In this document: in pieces, positions 6,041 to 14,034 of the stretch
Numbering within the stretch: the first letter of the stretch is position 1
Layout: each line of letters starts with the position of its first letter
Source: a virus
Length of the DNA stretch: 64,000 bases
Virus record (IMG/VR): IMGVR_UViG_3300020193_000004
Span: 1 to 64,000 of that record
Strand: one strand, 5' to 3'
Notes under the pieces: generated by a model
Databases searched by the model: none
What the model was told of the DNA's origin: nothing
The model's input: only the letters and a program-made list of their open reading frames with translations
Position numbers and translations under genes: made by a program

Positions 6041-8233
6041 TTAGCCCCTACGCGTCGACTGCGCCTGGTCGAGGAGCGTCTTGATCTGCTGTGCCGCCGC
6101 CTCCACGTGCTGCTTGTGGTTGGGGAAGGCCTGGGCGAGGTTCTTGGTACCTTCGTAAGCCGTGTGCTGGTCCCCCGGAAGCAGCATGGTCCGCAGGACC
6201 CCCGGCCGGTCCGTGTGAAGCCGATCGAAAACCAGCTGTCCGTGCCCCGGGATCTTCAGCTTCCACCGACCCGAGGGGAGGTCAGCTGTGTGCCCGCCCA
6301 GAGGGGCGAGAACACTCTGGATCTTGGTCGTAATGGCGTGTCCCTGCTGCAGCGTCACCCCGGGGATCCGATCCCTGATTCGCTCTGGCAGGTGCGGGAT
6401 GTTGATCTGCACCCGAGCATCCTTCTGCATCCCTGCGAGGACGGCCCCGTGCTTCGACATCTTCGCGTGCAGGTGGTGCATCTCCTGGATGGAGGGGCGC
6501 AGCAGGATTCCAAGCCCTACCAGCTCATTCAGGTCCGATAGGGCTCGCGGATGTGCTCCATGTCCACTACCGTGCATGGTATGAGACAGGGGCTCCAAGA
6601 CCGAGTGAGCTGCCCGCGCTGCGATGCCTACGCGACCAGGTCGACGAGACAGCACCTCGGCACCAGAGGCAGCGAGCGACGTTGCGTACGGGCTCATCAG
6701 CATCCCAAGTCCAGCGGCCTCGTGCATCGCCAGGCTCCGCATCTGCTTCTGCTCAGGGGTGAACTGGGTGCTCTTGGCGTTGCGATGCAGACCCACGGCC
6801 AGCGCCCCGAGACCTGCGGCGGTCCCTGCGGCGAAGAGTGTCTTCGGGTGTGCAGCGAGGCTGGACAGCACCGAGGCCGTCTTCTTGTACATCTTCGACT
6901 CCCTCCATGCGACGATGTGCTTGCAGTCCTGCTCGCCCTTGCCGGCGACGGACTTCTTGTAACGCCAGTCCGGGCACGTGCACCCGACCCCGCCGCCCCG
7001 CAGGCGCGTGATGCTGTACTCGCCGCCGTCGCCGACCCGGACCTTCTCGATCTCCTTGCCGGTGAGCAGGCGGTTCATCTGGTCGACGTGGCGCTCGAGC
7101 TTGGCGTCCGACCGGGTGTCCTGCTGGACCGCGGTGACGAAGGACTTCCGCTTCGCGTGGTCGAGGAAGTCGTCCCACTTCTTGGGGTCGTCGCTCCGGA
7201 AGTGCGTGTTGGCGCGGTGCTTCGCCTCCCGCTGCTCCTTGGAGATCGGGAGGGCTGCGGTCTTCTTCAGGGCGGCCGACTGCGCCCGTACGCCCGTGAA
7301 CGACGGGCCGAACTCTCCGAGTCCGGAGACGTTGCGTATGCGTTGCTGTACCTCAGCCTCACTGCCGCCCTGCGCCCAGTCGAAGACACGCAGGCGCCCA
7401 TCCGGCGTCCTCTGCGTGTTCTTCCCAAGGTCGCCGATGTGCAGACCCTTGCTCCGCGCCCAGTCGTGCAGGGGAGCGTGCGCCTTCTGCTCCTCTGCAT
7501 GGGCCCGATCATAGATCTCGGACACGACGTCCTCGTCGGCACGGCGGCGCGCTCGAACAGCACCAGCATCACCCCAGTTGTGGTCGTGCCAAGCCCTGAA
7601 CTTGCTGCGTACCTGCGCGGATTCCCGCGCTGCTGCTTCGCCGGCGTTCTCGCCGGGAATGTACTCCCACACCTGCGAGACCTGGCCGGGCGCAGCTTCG
7701 ATGTGATGGATCGGCCTCGGCAGAAGCCCTTCGGGAGCGTGCTTGGCCGTCTCGAAGCGCTCACGTGCGTGCTGGGCCTGTGCCTCCGTCGGATGGAACA
7801 TGTCCTTACGGACCTGCAGGCCTTCGGGGCCGAAGACCAGATGCGACACCTGCTCCCCGCCCTTACCGAGTACAGACTTCTCGCCTCGGTGCACGGCATG
7901 CCCGAGAGGCGTGTTCTTCAAGGCCCCGGCCGCGTGCAGACGCGCTGAGAGGGCGGCCACGGCCTCGGGCGCTGCCGCGCGCAACAGCTTCAGTCCCTTC
8001 GCAGTGGCGGTCTTGTCCGCCGGGTGGTCGAAGCGCTCTCGCCACTTCGCGATGATGGTGTTCCGCTCCTCTGCGGACATGGACCGCCAGGCACGCAGGA
8101 CCGCCCGACGCGCCTCGGAGGTGAGCGTACCGGCGACGGCTCCAGACCACTCACCCGGAGGTCCGAGGGAGGAGAGGATGCCAGGCACGTCCGTGCGTGT
8201 GTCCTGCGTTACTGTCGGCATGGCGAAGAGCAT
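6041..8233 (-). CDS. large kinase-like / SWIM zinc-finger protein (730 aa)
   Basis: Residues about 115-290 carry a protein-kinase-like pattern: glycine loop GKGGEQ (123-128), VRK with Lys143, hinge-like VWEYIPGE (188-195), catalytic-loop-like HIGDLGKN (265-272, Asp268 and Asn272), and FDW (284-286) in the DFG position. Residues 418-439 have SWIM spacing, CTC then C437-x-H439, a metal-bound nucleic-acid or protein-binding finger. A hydrophobic stretch (466-482) follows. GILSSL (18-23) and VLSSL (455-459) resemble a peptide repeated in the 1273-residue protein at 48-52 kb. Size and modularity suggest a virion-packaged effector, which is inference. Start uncertain: a second ATG lies 12 bases downstream. 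Confidence 0.65.
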   Translation of the reverse strand: MLFAMPTVTQDTRTDVPGILSSLGPPGEWSGAVAGTLTSEARRAVLRAWRSMSAEERNTIIAKWRERFDHPADKTATAKGLKLLRAAAPEAVAALSARLHAAGALKNTPLGHAVHRGEKSVLGKGGEQVSHLVFGPEGLQVRKDMFHPTEAQAQHARERFETAKHAPEGLLPRPIHHIEAAPGQVSQVWEYIPGENAGEAAARESAQVRSKFRAWHDHNWGDAGAVRARRRADEDVVSEIYDRAHAEEQKAHAPLHDWARSKGLHIGDLGKNTQRTPDGRLRVFDWAQGGSEAEVQQRIRNVSGLGEFGPSFTGVRAQSAALKKTAALPISKEQREAKHRANTHFRSDDPKKWDDFLDHAKRKSFVTAVQQDTRSDAKLERHVDQMNRLLTGKEIEKVRVGDGGEYSITRLRGGGVGCTCPDWRYKKSVAGKGEQDCKHIVAWRESKMYKKTASVLSSLAAHPKTLFAAGTAAGLGALAVGLHRNAKSTQFTPEQKQMRSLAMHEAAGLGMLMSPYATSLAASGAEVLSRRPGRVGIAARAAHSVLEPLSHTMHGSGHGAHPRALSDLNELVGLGILLRPSIQEMHHLHAKMSKHGAVLAGMQKDARVQINIPHLPERIRDRIPGVTLQQGHAITTKIQSVLAPLGGHTADLPSGRWKLKIPGHGQLVFDRLHTDRPGVLRTMLLPGDQHTAYEGTKNLAQAFPNHKQHVEAAAQQIKTLLDQAQSTRRG

Positions 8234-8264
8234 ACCTCGCGGCTGGCACTGGTGCCGTGACCAC

Positions 8265-9032
8265 CTACGCCAACATCACCGCCTTGATGCGGGACTCCAG
8301 AGTCGCCCCCGCGGCGAGCTCGCGCATGATGTTCCGAAGCGGGTAGATGAGCAGGCCCTTGTTGCGGATCGCCTCGGCGAGACCGTACGTCTGCGCCATC
8401 ATCTTCGCGCGGACATCCTCCGGGCGGTACTTCAGGTACAGGTCGCAGTCGCTGTCGAGCTTCCGGAACCACTCGGCGATGACCGTCGACGCGACCTCCA
8501 CCGGCAGAACGTAGTAGAGCGAGTCGGCGATGTGCTCGGTGTCCCAGCGCACCCCACAGCCCGGGCAGATCACGTAGCCGTTCACGGCCTGGTCCCCCGG
8601 GATGATGGTGTTGCAGCCGTCGACGCTGGCCTCCTTGGGGAAGGGCGACTTCCCGAGTGCCAGGAAGGGCGGTCGCACCGGCTTGGGGGCGTTCGGGTTG
8701 CGCCGGCAGATGAAGGCCGACTCATCCCCGCCGCCGTGCAGCCGCTTCCCGGACTCCCAGAAGGTGAGCGTGAACGTGATCGGCTTATGGATGGAGCGAT
8801 CGGACTTGAACCAGATCTGCAGCTTCCAGTGCGCCTTCGAGTACTTGCCGGCGGCCTCGAGGTCGTCGAGGGTCTCCTTGCTCAGGAGCTCCTGCAGGAC
8901 TGCCCGGCCAGCTGCCTCGCTCTCAGTATCGCCGACAGTCAGTTCCGGGACGTTGGCGTGGGCTGGAGTCGCCCCCGAGCTCAGGCTCATGATCTTCGAG
9001 CGGCGCTGCTCTGCGGTCTCTTCGGTGCCCAT
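8265..9032 (-). CDS. unrecognised 255-aa protein with a CPGC pair
   Basis: ATG chosen with GGAGGGGG upstream; a GTG just before it is also possible. Contains an N-terminal helical half, then YVICPGCGVRWDTEHIADSL with a CxxC pair that may bind metal together with other cysteines (C at IC and GC positions earlier). The final third is helical (DVRAKMMAQTYGLAEAIRNK). Overlaps the stop of the upstream gene by one base, so translationally coupled. Function unknown. Confidence 0.65.
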   Translation of the reverse strand: MGTEETAEQRRSKIMSLSSGATPAHANVPELTVGDTESEAAGRAVLQELLSKETLDDLEAAGKYSKAHWKLQIWFKSDRSIHKPITFTLTFWESGKRLHGGGDESAFICRRNPNAPKPVRPPFLALGKSPFPKEASVDGCNTIIPGDQAVNGYVICPGCGVRWDTEHIADSLYYVLPVEVASTVIAEWFRKLDSDCDLYLKYRPEDVRAKMMAQTYGLAEAIRNKGLLIYPLRNIMRELAAGATLESRIKAVMLA

Positions 9033-9706
9033 CACAGCGACCCCCCTCCGCCATCACGACGGTACGAGAACTCGGACTCGCCGCGTCCCTGGACGACGGC
9101 CTTGAACTTCCCCCGACCCGAGTGGAGGTCGATGACCTCGTGCGGGTTCCTGCGCCCACCGAACATCTCCGTGCGCTGGTGCGCGAGCTTCACGGTCGTG
9201 CGCGTCTCGATGGCCCCGTTGTGGATCTCTTCGACGAGCTTGATGTTGTGCCGCCCGTTGTCTCGCAGGCCAGGCATGACGAGCTCCTGTTGTGGCGGTC
9301 CGTCGTAATCGAGCACGGCTGTCGCGGGGGGCTCGGCAACCCGCGTGGCGGGCTGTGCGGTGATGCGCGGCGCAGAGGCGGGCGCGCTCCGCCCCAGTGC
9401 GAAGGGTGGCGGCTTCGGGATGTTCTTGGCGAGCACAGCGCGCAGCGGCTCGCGAACGTCCGTCGGGTCACCCCACAGGATCAGCACCCAGGTGTACTGC
9501 ACGTCGCCCTCGGCCTTGTGGAAGACCTTGTGCGCTTCGAGGCCGAAGGCGCCGTCGGTGTTCGCGGCGATCAGCAGCGCCTGCATCATGCGGATCCATT
9601 GCTTCTCGTCGTGTACGCGCAGGACCAGCTTCCCGCTCTGGGTGTCTGCGTCGACATCCTCGGAGACGACCTCGACGACGTTGGAGGCGAACAGGTCGGC
9701 GATCAT
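9032..9706 (-). CDS. unrecognised 224-aa protein
   Basis: Start placed at MIADLFASNV, whose ATG overlaps the previous stop (ATGA). N-terminal 100 residues look like a folded alpha/beta domain (LVLRVHDEKQWIRMMQALLI; VQYTWVLILWGDPTDV), followed by a proline/alanine linker and a C-terminal segment ending in a glycine run. No family recognised. Confidence 0.65.
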   Translation of the reverse strand: MIADLFASNVVEVVSEDVDADTQSGKLVLRVHDEKQWIRMMQALLIAANTDGAFGLEAHKVFHKAEGDVQYTWVLILWGDPTDVREPLRAVLAKNIPKPPPFALGRSAPASAPRITAQPATRVAEPPATAVLDYDGPPQQELVMPGLRDNGRHNIKLVEEIHNGAIETRTTVKLAHQRTEMFGGRRNPHEVIDLHSGRGKFKAVVQGRGESEFSYRRDGGGGSL

Positions 9707-10236
9707 GAGACTCCCGGATCGAGCCGGCACAGGATCGCCGCCTCGATGTCGCGGATGAGCACCCCTTCCTTGGAGCCGACGACGAACACTCCGGACTCGT
9801 GAGCATCCGGGTCCTCGTGGAGGGGGACCTGCCAGATGTCCTCGATGCGTAGGTCGCGACCCAGCCACGCGCGCACGACGTCCTTGGACTCGCAGACGAA
9901 CATGGTGAGCTTCAACCCGCGGGAGGTGAGGGACTGTACTGCGCGGCTGATCGCCTCGAGCGGGGCTCCGATCGGCTCCTGGATCTCGAGGTCGGCGTGC
10001 TGGCGGATCATCTGGAACGGGGTCAGGAAGTCGGGCAGACCCTCCCCGCCCTCTGCGAGGGTGTCTGCGGGCACGAGGCGCTCGACCGTGAACGTGGGCC
10101 TGCCACGCACGTAGACAAGACGCTCGACCTTGTGCGGACCGAGGAAGGCTTCGCGGAATGCCTCGAAGAGGACGCCCACGTTGTTACGCGGGATCGCCCT
10201 CTCTTCCGTCGTTGGAACCAGTGCTTGTCGCTGCAT
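9703..10236 (-). CDS. unrecognised 177-aa protein
   Basis: Overlaps its downstream neighbour by four bases (ATGA) and its upstream neighbour by about 50. Mixed alpha/beta sequence (VERLVYVRGRPTFTVERLVP; RGLKLTMFVCESKDVVRAWL). Function unknown; it sits in the same minus-strand operon as the GroES-like gene. Confidence 0.65.
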   Translation of the reverse strand: MQRQALVPTTEERAIPRNNVGVLFEAFREAFLGPHKVERLVYVRGRPTFTVERLVPADTLAEGGEGLPDFLTPFQMIRQHADLEIQEPIGAPLEAISRAVQSLTSRGLKLTMFVCESKDVVRAWLGRDLRIEDIWQVPLHEDPDAHESGVFVVGSKEGVLIRDIEAAILCRLDPGVS

Positions 10237-10405
10237 CAGTACTCCCGCTCCAAGGCTTGCCCGTCTTCTCCGCGTACCGGCTCTCTACCTGCTGGTGGAC
10301 GACCCGGCTCATCCCGCCCTCGGCTTCCGCATCCTGCTTGAACCAGTTCTTGAGGTCCGGGTCCATGCGGAGCTGCAGGCGCTCCTCCTTCTTCGGCTTC
10401 GGCAT
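10184..10405 (-). CDS. ribbon-helix-helix-like small protein (73 aa)
   Basis: After a basic start (MPKPKKEERLQLRMDPDLKN) the pattern short strand - helix - turn - helix (LQLRMDPDLKNWFKQDAEAE then MSRVVHQQVESRYAEK) matches Arc/MetJ-type ribbon-helix-helix proteins, which bind DNA as dimers and often repress their own operon. The C-terminus is Ser/Gly-rich and disordered-looking. It could be a phage transcription regulator; fold assignment is from pattern only. Confidence 0.55.
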   Translation of the reverse strand: MPKPKKEERLQLRMDPDLKNWFKQDAEAEGGMSRVVHQQVESRYAEKTGKPWSGSTDAATSTGSNDGREGDPA

Positions 10406-10418
10406 GGTCGAGGACCTC

Positions 10419-10787
10419 CTACTCGAGGACGAACTCGTCGTAGAAGCCCAGGGTCCCCGAGCCGGTCACGACGGCAAATGCGTCCTTGTTGTTCATGAGG
10501 AAGACCCGGTCGTTGCGGTCAGCTCCGACCAGGTCACCGATCGCGTGGGCGTACTTGATGAAGTCGCGGATCAGGATCTTGTCCCCGGGCCCGAACCCAG
10601 GGTCGACCTCCTGTCCGTCGTCGCGAAGCGCCGGGGTGACGCGGATCACCTCGGCGACCGCCTCCGTGGTCTTGCCCGTCTCGAGGTCGCGAGCCAGGAC
10701 GAGCCCGCCCTTCGACTGCGAGATGGGCTTGAGGGTGCGACAGAGCGCCCAGCCCGTCCGAGGCCGGATCTTGTTCACGTCGTACAC
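10419..10787 (-). CDS. GroES-like (Cpn10) co-chaperonin
   Basis: 122 residues, slightly longer than the usual 95-100. The order fits the Cpn10 fold: KIRPRTGWALCRTLKP (strand 1), SKGGLVLARD with a possible mobile loop after it, VAEVIRVTP, GPGDKILIRDF and a C-terminal DAFAVV strand. Phage GroES homologues such as T4 gp31 help the host GroEL fold capsid proteins. No partner GroEL gene is seen here. A generic barrel protein cannot be excluded. Confidence 0.6.
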   Translation of the reverse strand: MYDVNKIRPRTGWALCRTLKPISQSKGGLVLARDLETGKTTEAVAEVIRVTPALRDDGQEVDPGFGPGDKILIRDFIKYAHAIGDLVGADRNDRVFLMNNKDAFAVVTGSGTLGFYDEFVLE

Positions 10788-10788
10788 G

Positions 10789-11142
10789 TCAGCCTCCGGA
10801 CTGCCGAATGGCGCCCTCGTCCTCGCCGAGGGACTCCCCTTCAGGGACGTGGAGCGTCGGGGCGGTGTCGGAGGGCACGGCGAACAACGTGGCCTGCCCG
10901 ACGCGCTCGCCCTTCCAGTTCATCCGGACGACCTCCGCGGGGAGCTGCGCGAGCTGCTCCTTGAGCCACTTCGGCGCGGCGTTGGTACGGTCGCGGTCGA
11001 AGAGGGCGAGGATGTCGTTGGCCCAGAACACGTCCGTACCGCAGGCGTAGATGACGATGGCGCGCTTCCGCGACTTCGCGTCGTACACGATCGCCTGGAA
11101 CAGGGCTCCCTCAGCGAGGGCCACGATCTTGCTCTTCGACAT
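10789..11142 (-). CDS. unrecognised 117-aa protein
   Basis: Directly upstream of the GroES-like gene in the same operon. Begins MSKSKIVALAEGALFQAIVY and has an acidic, flexible C-terminus. No motif recognised. Confidence 0.6.
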   Translation of the reverse strand: MSKSKIVALAEGALFQAIVYDAKSRKRAIVIYACGTDVFWANDILALFDRDRTNAAPKWLKEQLAQLPAEVVRMNWKGERVGQATLFAVPSDTAPTLHVPEGESLGEDEGAIRQSGG

Positions 11143-11461
11143 CTTCTTGAACTCCTTCGTTCGTATCGGGGGTGGTGGGCTTCTTCTCGACGATGGGCTC
11201 GTTCAGGACAGAGATGCCCGGAACGACGGGGGTGGATGGCGGGGCACAGCCGCAGCGGCGGACGTACTCCTCTCGTCGGAAGTCGGTGTGAATGGTGATC
11301 TGCTGCCTGCACAGCGGGCAGAGGTCTCCCTGGTACGTGACCATGCCGGTCCCTGCTTGCAGCAGCGCGTGCAGCACGGGGTCCTGCGCGGCGGCATGGT
11401 GCAGCAGCAGGTCGAGCTTCTGCTCGATCCGCAGCAGCGCGAGGGAGGCTTCAGGGCTCAC
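11111..11461 (-). CDS. zinc-ribbon-like protein (116 aa)
   Basis: GTG start. N-terminal helix (LALLRIEQKLDLLLHHAAAQ), then CPLC at about residue 48 and CGC about 20 residues later, giving a plausible four-ligand zinc site. The tail is proline-rich and acidic. Overlaps both neighbours by a few bases. Probably a small structural or DNA-binding zinc protein; function unknown. Confidence 0.6.
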   Translation of the reverse strand: MSPEASLALLRIEQKLDLLLHHAAAQDPVLHALLQAGTGMVTYQGDLCPLCRQQITIHTDFRREEYVRRCGCAPPSTPVVPGISVLNEPIVEKKPTTPDTNEGVQEDVEEQDRGPR

Positions 11462-11802
11462 AGGTCACGGTCCTCGTCGGTGGATGCGAACAGCTGGGGG
11501 CCTCCCAGGGGGCGGCGCAGTTGCACCGGGGGCAGCGGACTGTCCTCCCCCTCCGGCTCCCGCGCAAGCGCCACGACCCGCGCGGAGGGCGGAGGGTCCG
11601 CGGGCGGGGCCGCGGGCGGGGCCTCCTCCTCCTCCTGGGATGCCGTGAAGCTGAGGATCTCTCCCAGCTGCTCCTCCGTCAGCGCAAGGTCGAAGAAGGC
11701 CCCATTGCTGCGCGCGAACCTGGCGAAGTACATCGACGGCTCGGGACCGAACGACTTGTATTCGCCGGCGCCGATCATGACGATCTGGAAGGTGGTGTTC
11801 AT
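11458..11802 (-). CDS. unrecognised 114-aa protein
   Basis: Start set at MNTTFQIVMIGAGEY, coupled by four bases to the upstream stop. A short folded N-terminal part is followed by a Glu/Pro/Ala-rich low-complexity segment (EEEEAPPAAPPADPPPSA). Function unknown. Confidence 0.6.
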   Translation of the reverse strand: MNTTFQIVMIGAGEYKSFGPEPSMYFARFARSNGAFFDLALTEEQLGEILSFTASQEEEEAPPAAPPADPPPSARVVALAREPEGEDSPLPPVQLRRPLGGPQLFASTDEDRDL

Positions 11803-12224
11803 CGAGTGGTCCTCTGTGTGCGAGCTCGCTGCGGGCGGCCAGCCTCGGTTGGCTGGAACTGGTCCTTCAGCATCCCGGCATCCCGCAGGCTGTCTGCGGA
11901 GACGGCTGGGAGTTTGGTCTTTCGGCTGATGCTGCCGATGGGGGTGAATCGAATCTCCTTGATCTCCTTGAGCTTCTCGAGCTGAGCGGCCAGGCGCTGC
12001 TTGGTGTCCTCGGTCTCCACACGCTTGGTGGCGTTGACGAAGTCCTTGAACGCGGCCTCGGCGCTGTCGCCTCCCAGGGACGCCTGTGCCTGCGCACGGG
12101 CTCCGAGGACCGCCAGGTGTGCTCGCTCGCGTTGGACGACCAGGCACATGAGCTCGAGGAGTGACCCGAGGGGCGGGAGCTTGGGCAGGTGATCATAGAT
12201 CAGCTGAGCTCTCGCCCATCCCAA
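11799..12224 (-). CDS. unrecognised 141-aa helical protein
   Basis: Helical throughout the first 90 residues (ELMCLVVQRERAHLAVLGAR; QRLAAQLEKLKEIKEI), probably a coiled coil, then a basic tail. Same operon. Function unknown. Confidence 0.6.
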   Translation of the reverse strand: MGWARAQLIYDHLPKLPPLGSLLELMCLVVQRERAHLAVLGARAQAQASLGGDSAEAAFKDFVNATKRVETEDTKQRLAAQLEKLKEIKEIRFTPIGSISRKTKLPAVSADSLRDAGMLKDQFQPTEAGRPQRARTQRTTR

Positions 12225-12232
12225 CGGGGTCT

Positions 12233-13144
12233 TCAGCCATTTCCCAGGACGGCCACCTCCAGGGTGCGCTGGACACGGTCGATGAACCAGCTAAGGTTGT
12301 CGATGGCCAGGCTGAAGACGAGGGAGGGCATCTGCCGCACCTTGCTGAGGCGAGCCTCGATCGCCTTCTCGTCCACTGCTCCGCCGGAGAGGTAGAGCCC
12401 GGGCCACTTCTGGCCACCGTAGGACTCGATGTGCACGGCGAGCGCGTACTCGTTCTGCCGGCGCACGTACTCGCGTCCGGACATCTTGACGTCCACGCTC
12501 CCCTCACCGTCGCGCGCCTTGTGGGTGCGCGCGGCCTCGTCCGCGAGGAGACGGTCGATCATCGCCTCGACGGACTCCTGCACCGTCTGGTACGCGATGA
12601 CCAGCCCCTTCGAGCCCTCCGAGGGAGCCACGACGGGTACGGCCTGGCTGAGGACCCCGTTCATGAGGAACTGCCCGATGTCCAGCGGACCTACGCGCTT
12701 CTCGATGCGCCGGCGCACGTCGCTGTTGTCCGGGTAGACGAGCGAGTAGACGGCGGCGGCGACGTCCGCGGTGGTGCCGAACATCTCGACGATGTCTTCC
12801 CGCGTCAGCTGCACGGGGCCGGTTGCCTGGGCAGCCGTCTCGGCCTCCTCTTCCTCGGGCGTCGTCTGCTTCGTGTTGACGCGCGCCACCGCCTCGAGCC
12901 CGGCCATCGTCTCCTTCGACAGGACAGGCGGGGAGTCGTGGCCCGGGGCCGGACGCATCGTCTTGGCGCTGTTCACCTGCTCGAAGCTCGGCGTCCCCTC
13001 CATGGGGCCGGGACGCGCATCCGCACCAGCCCTGGAGCGGCTCTTGGCGCGCTCCAGGACGGCACGCCGGCGCGCGGCCTCCGGAGTGGCGGCCTGTTCT
13101 GCATCACCACGTTGAGGGGTGGCCGCCTTGGTGCGGTCAGTCAT
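12233..13144 (-). CDS. unrecognised 303-aa protein
   Basis: The first 110 residues are polar and likely disordered (TPEAARRRAVLERAKSRSRA). From about residue 112 a helical domain follows (LTREDIVEMFGTTADVAAAV; VQESVEAMIDRLLADEAART). The C-terminal part (MPSLVFSLAIDNLSWFIDRV) resembles the helical pattern of tail-assembly or virion-associated proteins, but I cannot assign a family. Overlaps its upstream neighbour by eight bases. Confidence 0.65.
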   Translation of the reverse strand: MTDRTKAATPQRGDAEQAATPEAARRRAVLERAKSRSRAGADARPGPMEGTPSFEQVNSAKTMRPAPGHDSPPVLSKETMAGLEAVARVNTKQTTPEEEEAETAAQATGPVQLTREDIVEMFGTTADVAAAVYSLVYPDNSDVRRRIEKRVGPLDIGQFLMNGVLSQAVPVVAPSEGSKGLVIAYQTVQESVEAMIDRLLADEAARTHKARDGEGSVDVKMSGREYVRRQNEYALAVHIESYGGQKWPGLYLSGGAVDEKAIEARLSKVRQMPSLVFSLAIDNLSWFIDRVQRTLEVAVLGNG

Positions 13145-13598
13145 CGTCGTTGATCCTCCGGATCACTTCCGCCAGTCGGCGGTTCATGGGTTCGTTGGGG
13201 TCGATCGGGGGCCTGCCACCGCCACGGTCTGGTCCACCCTTGTAGGGGCCACCGAGCACGAGCGGGTTCGGCGGGGGCGGGGGCACGTCGACCAGCACCC
13301 GCGTGGATGCGATCGCGAACTCGTTACGGCACTTCCCATTGGTGCAGCGGCGCGTAATCGTCGTGACCCCGATGGCCGTGGGGCGTCGCTTCGTCGGAGC
13401 GCCGCAGAGGGGGCACTTCGTGACGTCGTGCACCACGGGACGGGTGCGCCCCTCGAGGGCCTCGAGGACGGCGTCTGCCGCAGTCCGGCGCTGGTCGATC
13501 GGGCTCGCCACTACGGACGGCGCAGACGCGTTTTCCGGCAGCGGCTGGGGATCCTCCTCTGCGTCCTGGATCGGGTACTGGTCGAGCGGCCAGCTCAT
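13137..13598 (-). CDS. zinc-ribbon protein (153 aa)
   Basis: Start at MSWPLDQYPIQ. Residues about 60-92 contain CPLCG and later CTNGKC, a four-cysteine zinc-ribbon spacing, followed by a proline-rich linker (VDVPPPPPNPLVLGG). A sigma70-like promoter with a TTGACA -35 box lies just upstream. Possibly a nucleic-acid-binding or structural zinc protein; function unknown. Confidence 0.65.
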   Translation of the reverse strand: MSWPLDQYPIQDAEEDPQPLPENASAPSVVASPIDQRRTAADAVLEALEGRTRPVVHDVTKCPLCGAPTKRRPTAIGVTTITRRCTNGKCRNEFAIASTRVLVDVPPPPPNPLVLGGPYKGGPDRGGGRPPIDPNEPMNRRLAEVIRRINDDD

Positions 13599-13604
13599 GC
13601 GCGT

Positions 13605-13634
13605 CTTGTACTCACATGTGCGTACACCTGTCAA
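13605..13634 (-). promoter_or_regulatory. sigma70-like promoter overlapping the TGTGAGTACAA motif
   Basis: On the minus strand a consensus TTGACA is followed after 18 bases by TACAAG, seven bases before the ATG of the zinc-ribbon gene. The spacer end and -10 overlap the recurrent TGTGAGTACAAG motif, so a regulator binding that motif would block the promoter. Start-site position is predicted, not shown. Confidence 0.5.
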
Positions 13635-13804
13635 CCCATCTTTCGTACGAGCGACAGCGTCGGCACCAGGAACGGCTTCCCACAGCCCTCGGCCACGCAC
13701 TTCCAGAGGGAGCCCTTGCGCTCGGCGGAGTAGCCGATTCTCCGGGTCTCCTTCTTCGCGCAGTACGGGCACGTCGCAGGGTTGAGGGGCTTGAGCTGGG
13801 GCAT
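13631..13804 (-). CDS. small zinc-ribbon protein (57 aa)
   Basis: Start at MPQLKPLNPATCPYCAKKET. Two cysteine pairs, CPYC and C-x5-C in WKCVAEGCGKPF, give a classic zinc-ribbon. Likely a small nucleic-acid- or protein-binding zinc protein. Its 3' end reaches into the promoter region of the next gene in the cluster. Confidence 0.65.
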   Translation of the reverse strand: MPQLKPLNPATCPYCAKKETRRIGYSAERKGSLWKCVAEGCGKPFLVPTLSLVRKMG

Positions 13805-13806
13805 GT

Positions 13807-14034
13807 CTACGCCTTCCGCGCCGCCCAGGCGTTGCGCACGGTTACCGAGAACTCGCTGGTGCTGGTGTCCCACCCGCTGGTGTAGAGGCGCGCGGCGTCG
13901 ACGACCTTGGCCGCGTCACCCAGGTTCACCTCCGAGGGGCGGCTACGTGTCCCGAGTCGGGCCGCCCGCATGATGCGCCGGCGCGCGTTCAGGTTGACCG
14001 GGATGCCATCGTAGGTGGAGCTGGAGGTGGGCAT
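13807..14034 (-). CDS. unrecognised 75-aa protein
   Basis: Start at MPTSSSTYDGIPVNLNAR with an AGGAGG-like site upstream within the previous gene's end. Basic, helical in the middle (RRRIMRAARLGTRS). The stop of the upstream gene overlaps its ATG by one base. Function unknown. Confidence 0.55.
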   Translation of the reverse strand: MPTSSSTYDGIPVNLNARRRIMRAARLGTRSRPSEVNLGDAAKVVDAARLYTSGWDTSTSEFSVTVRNAWAARKA

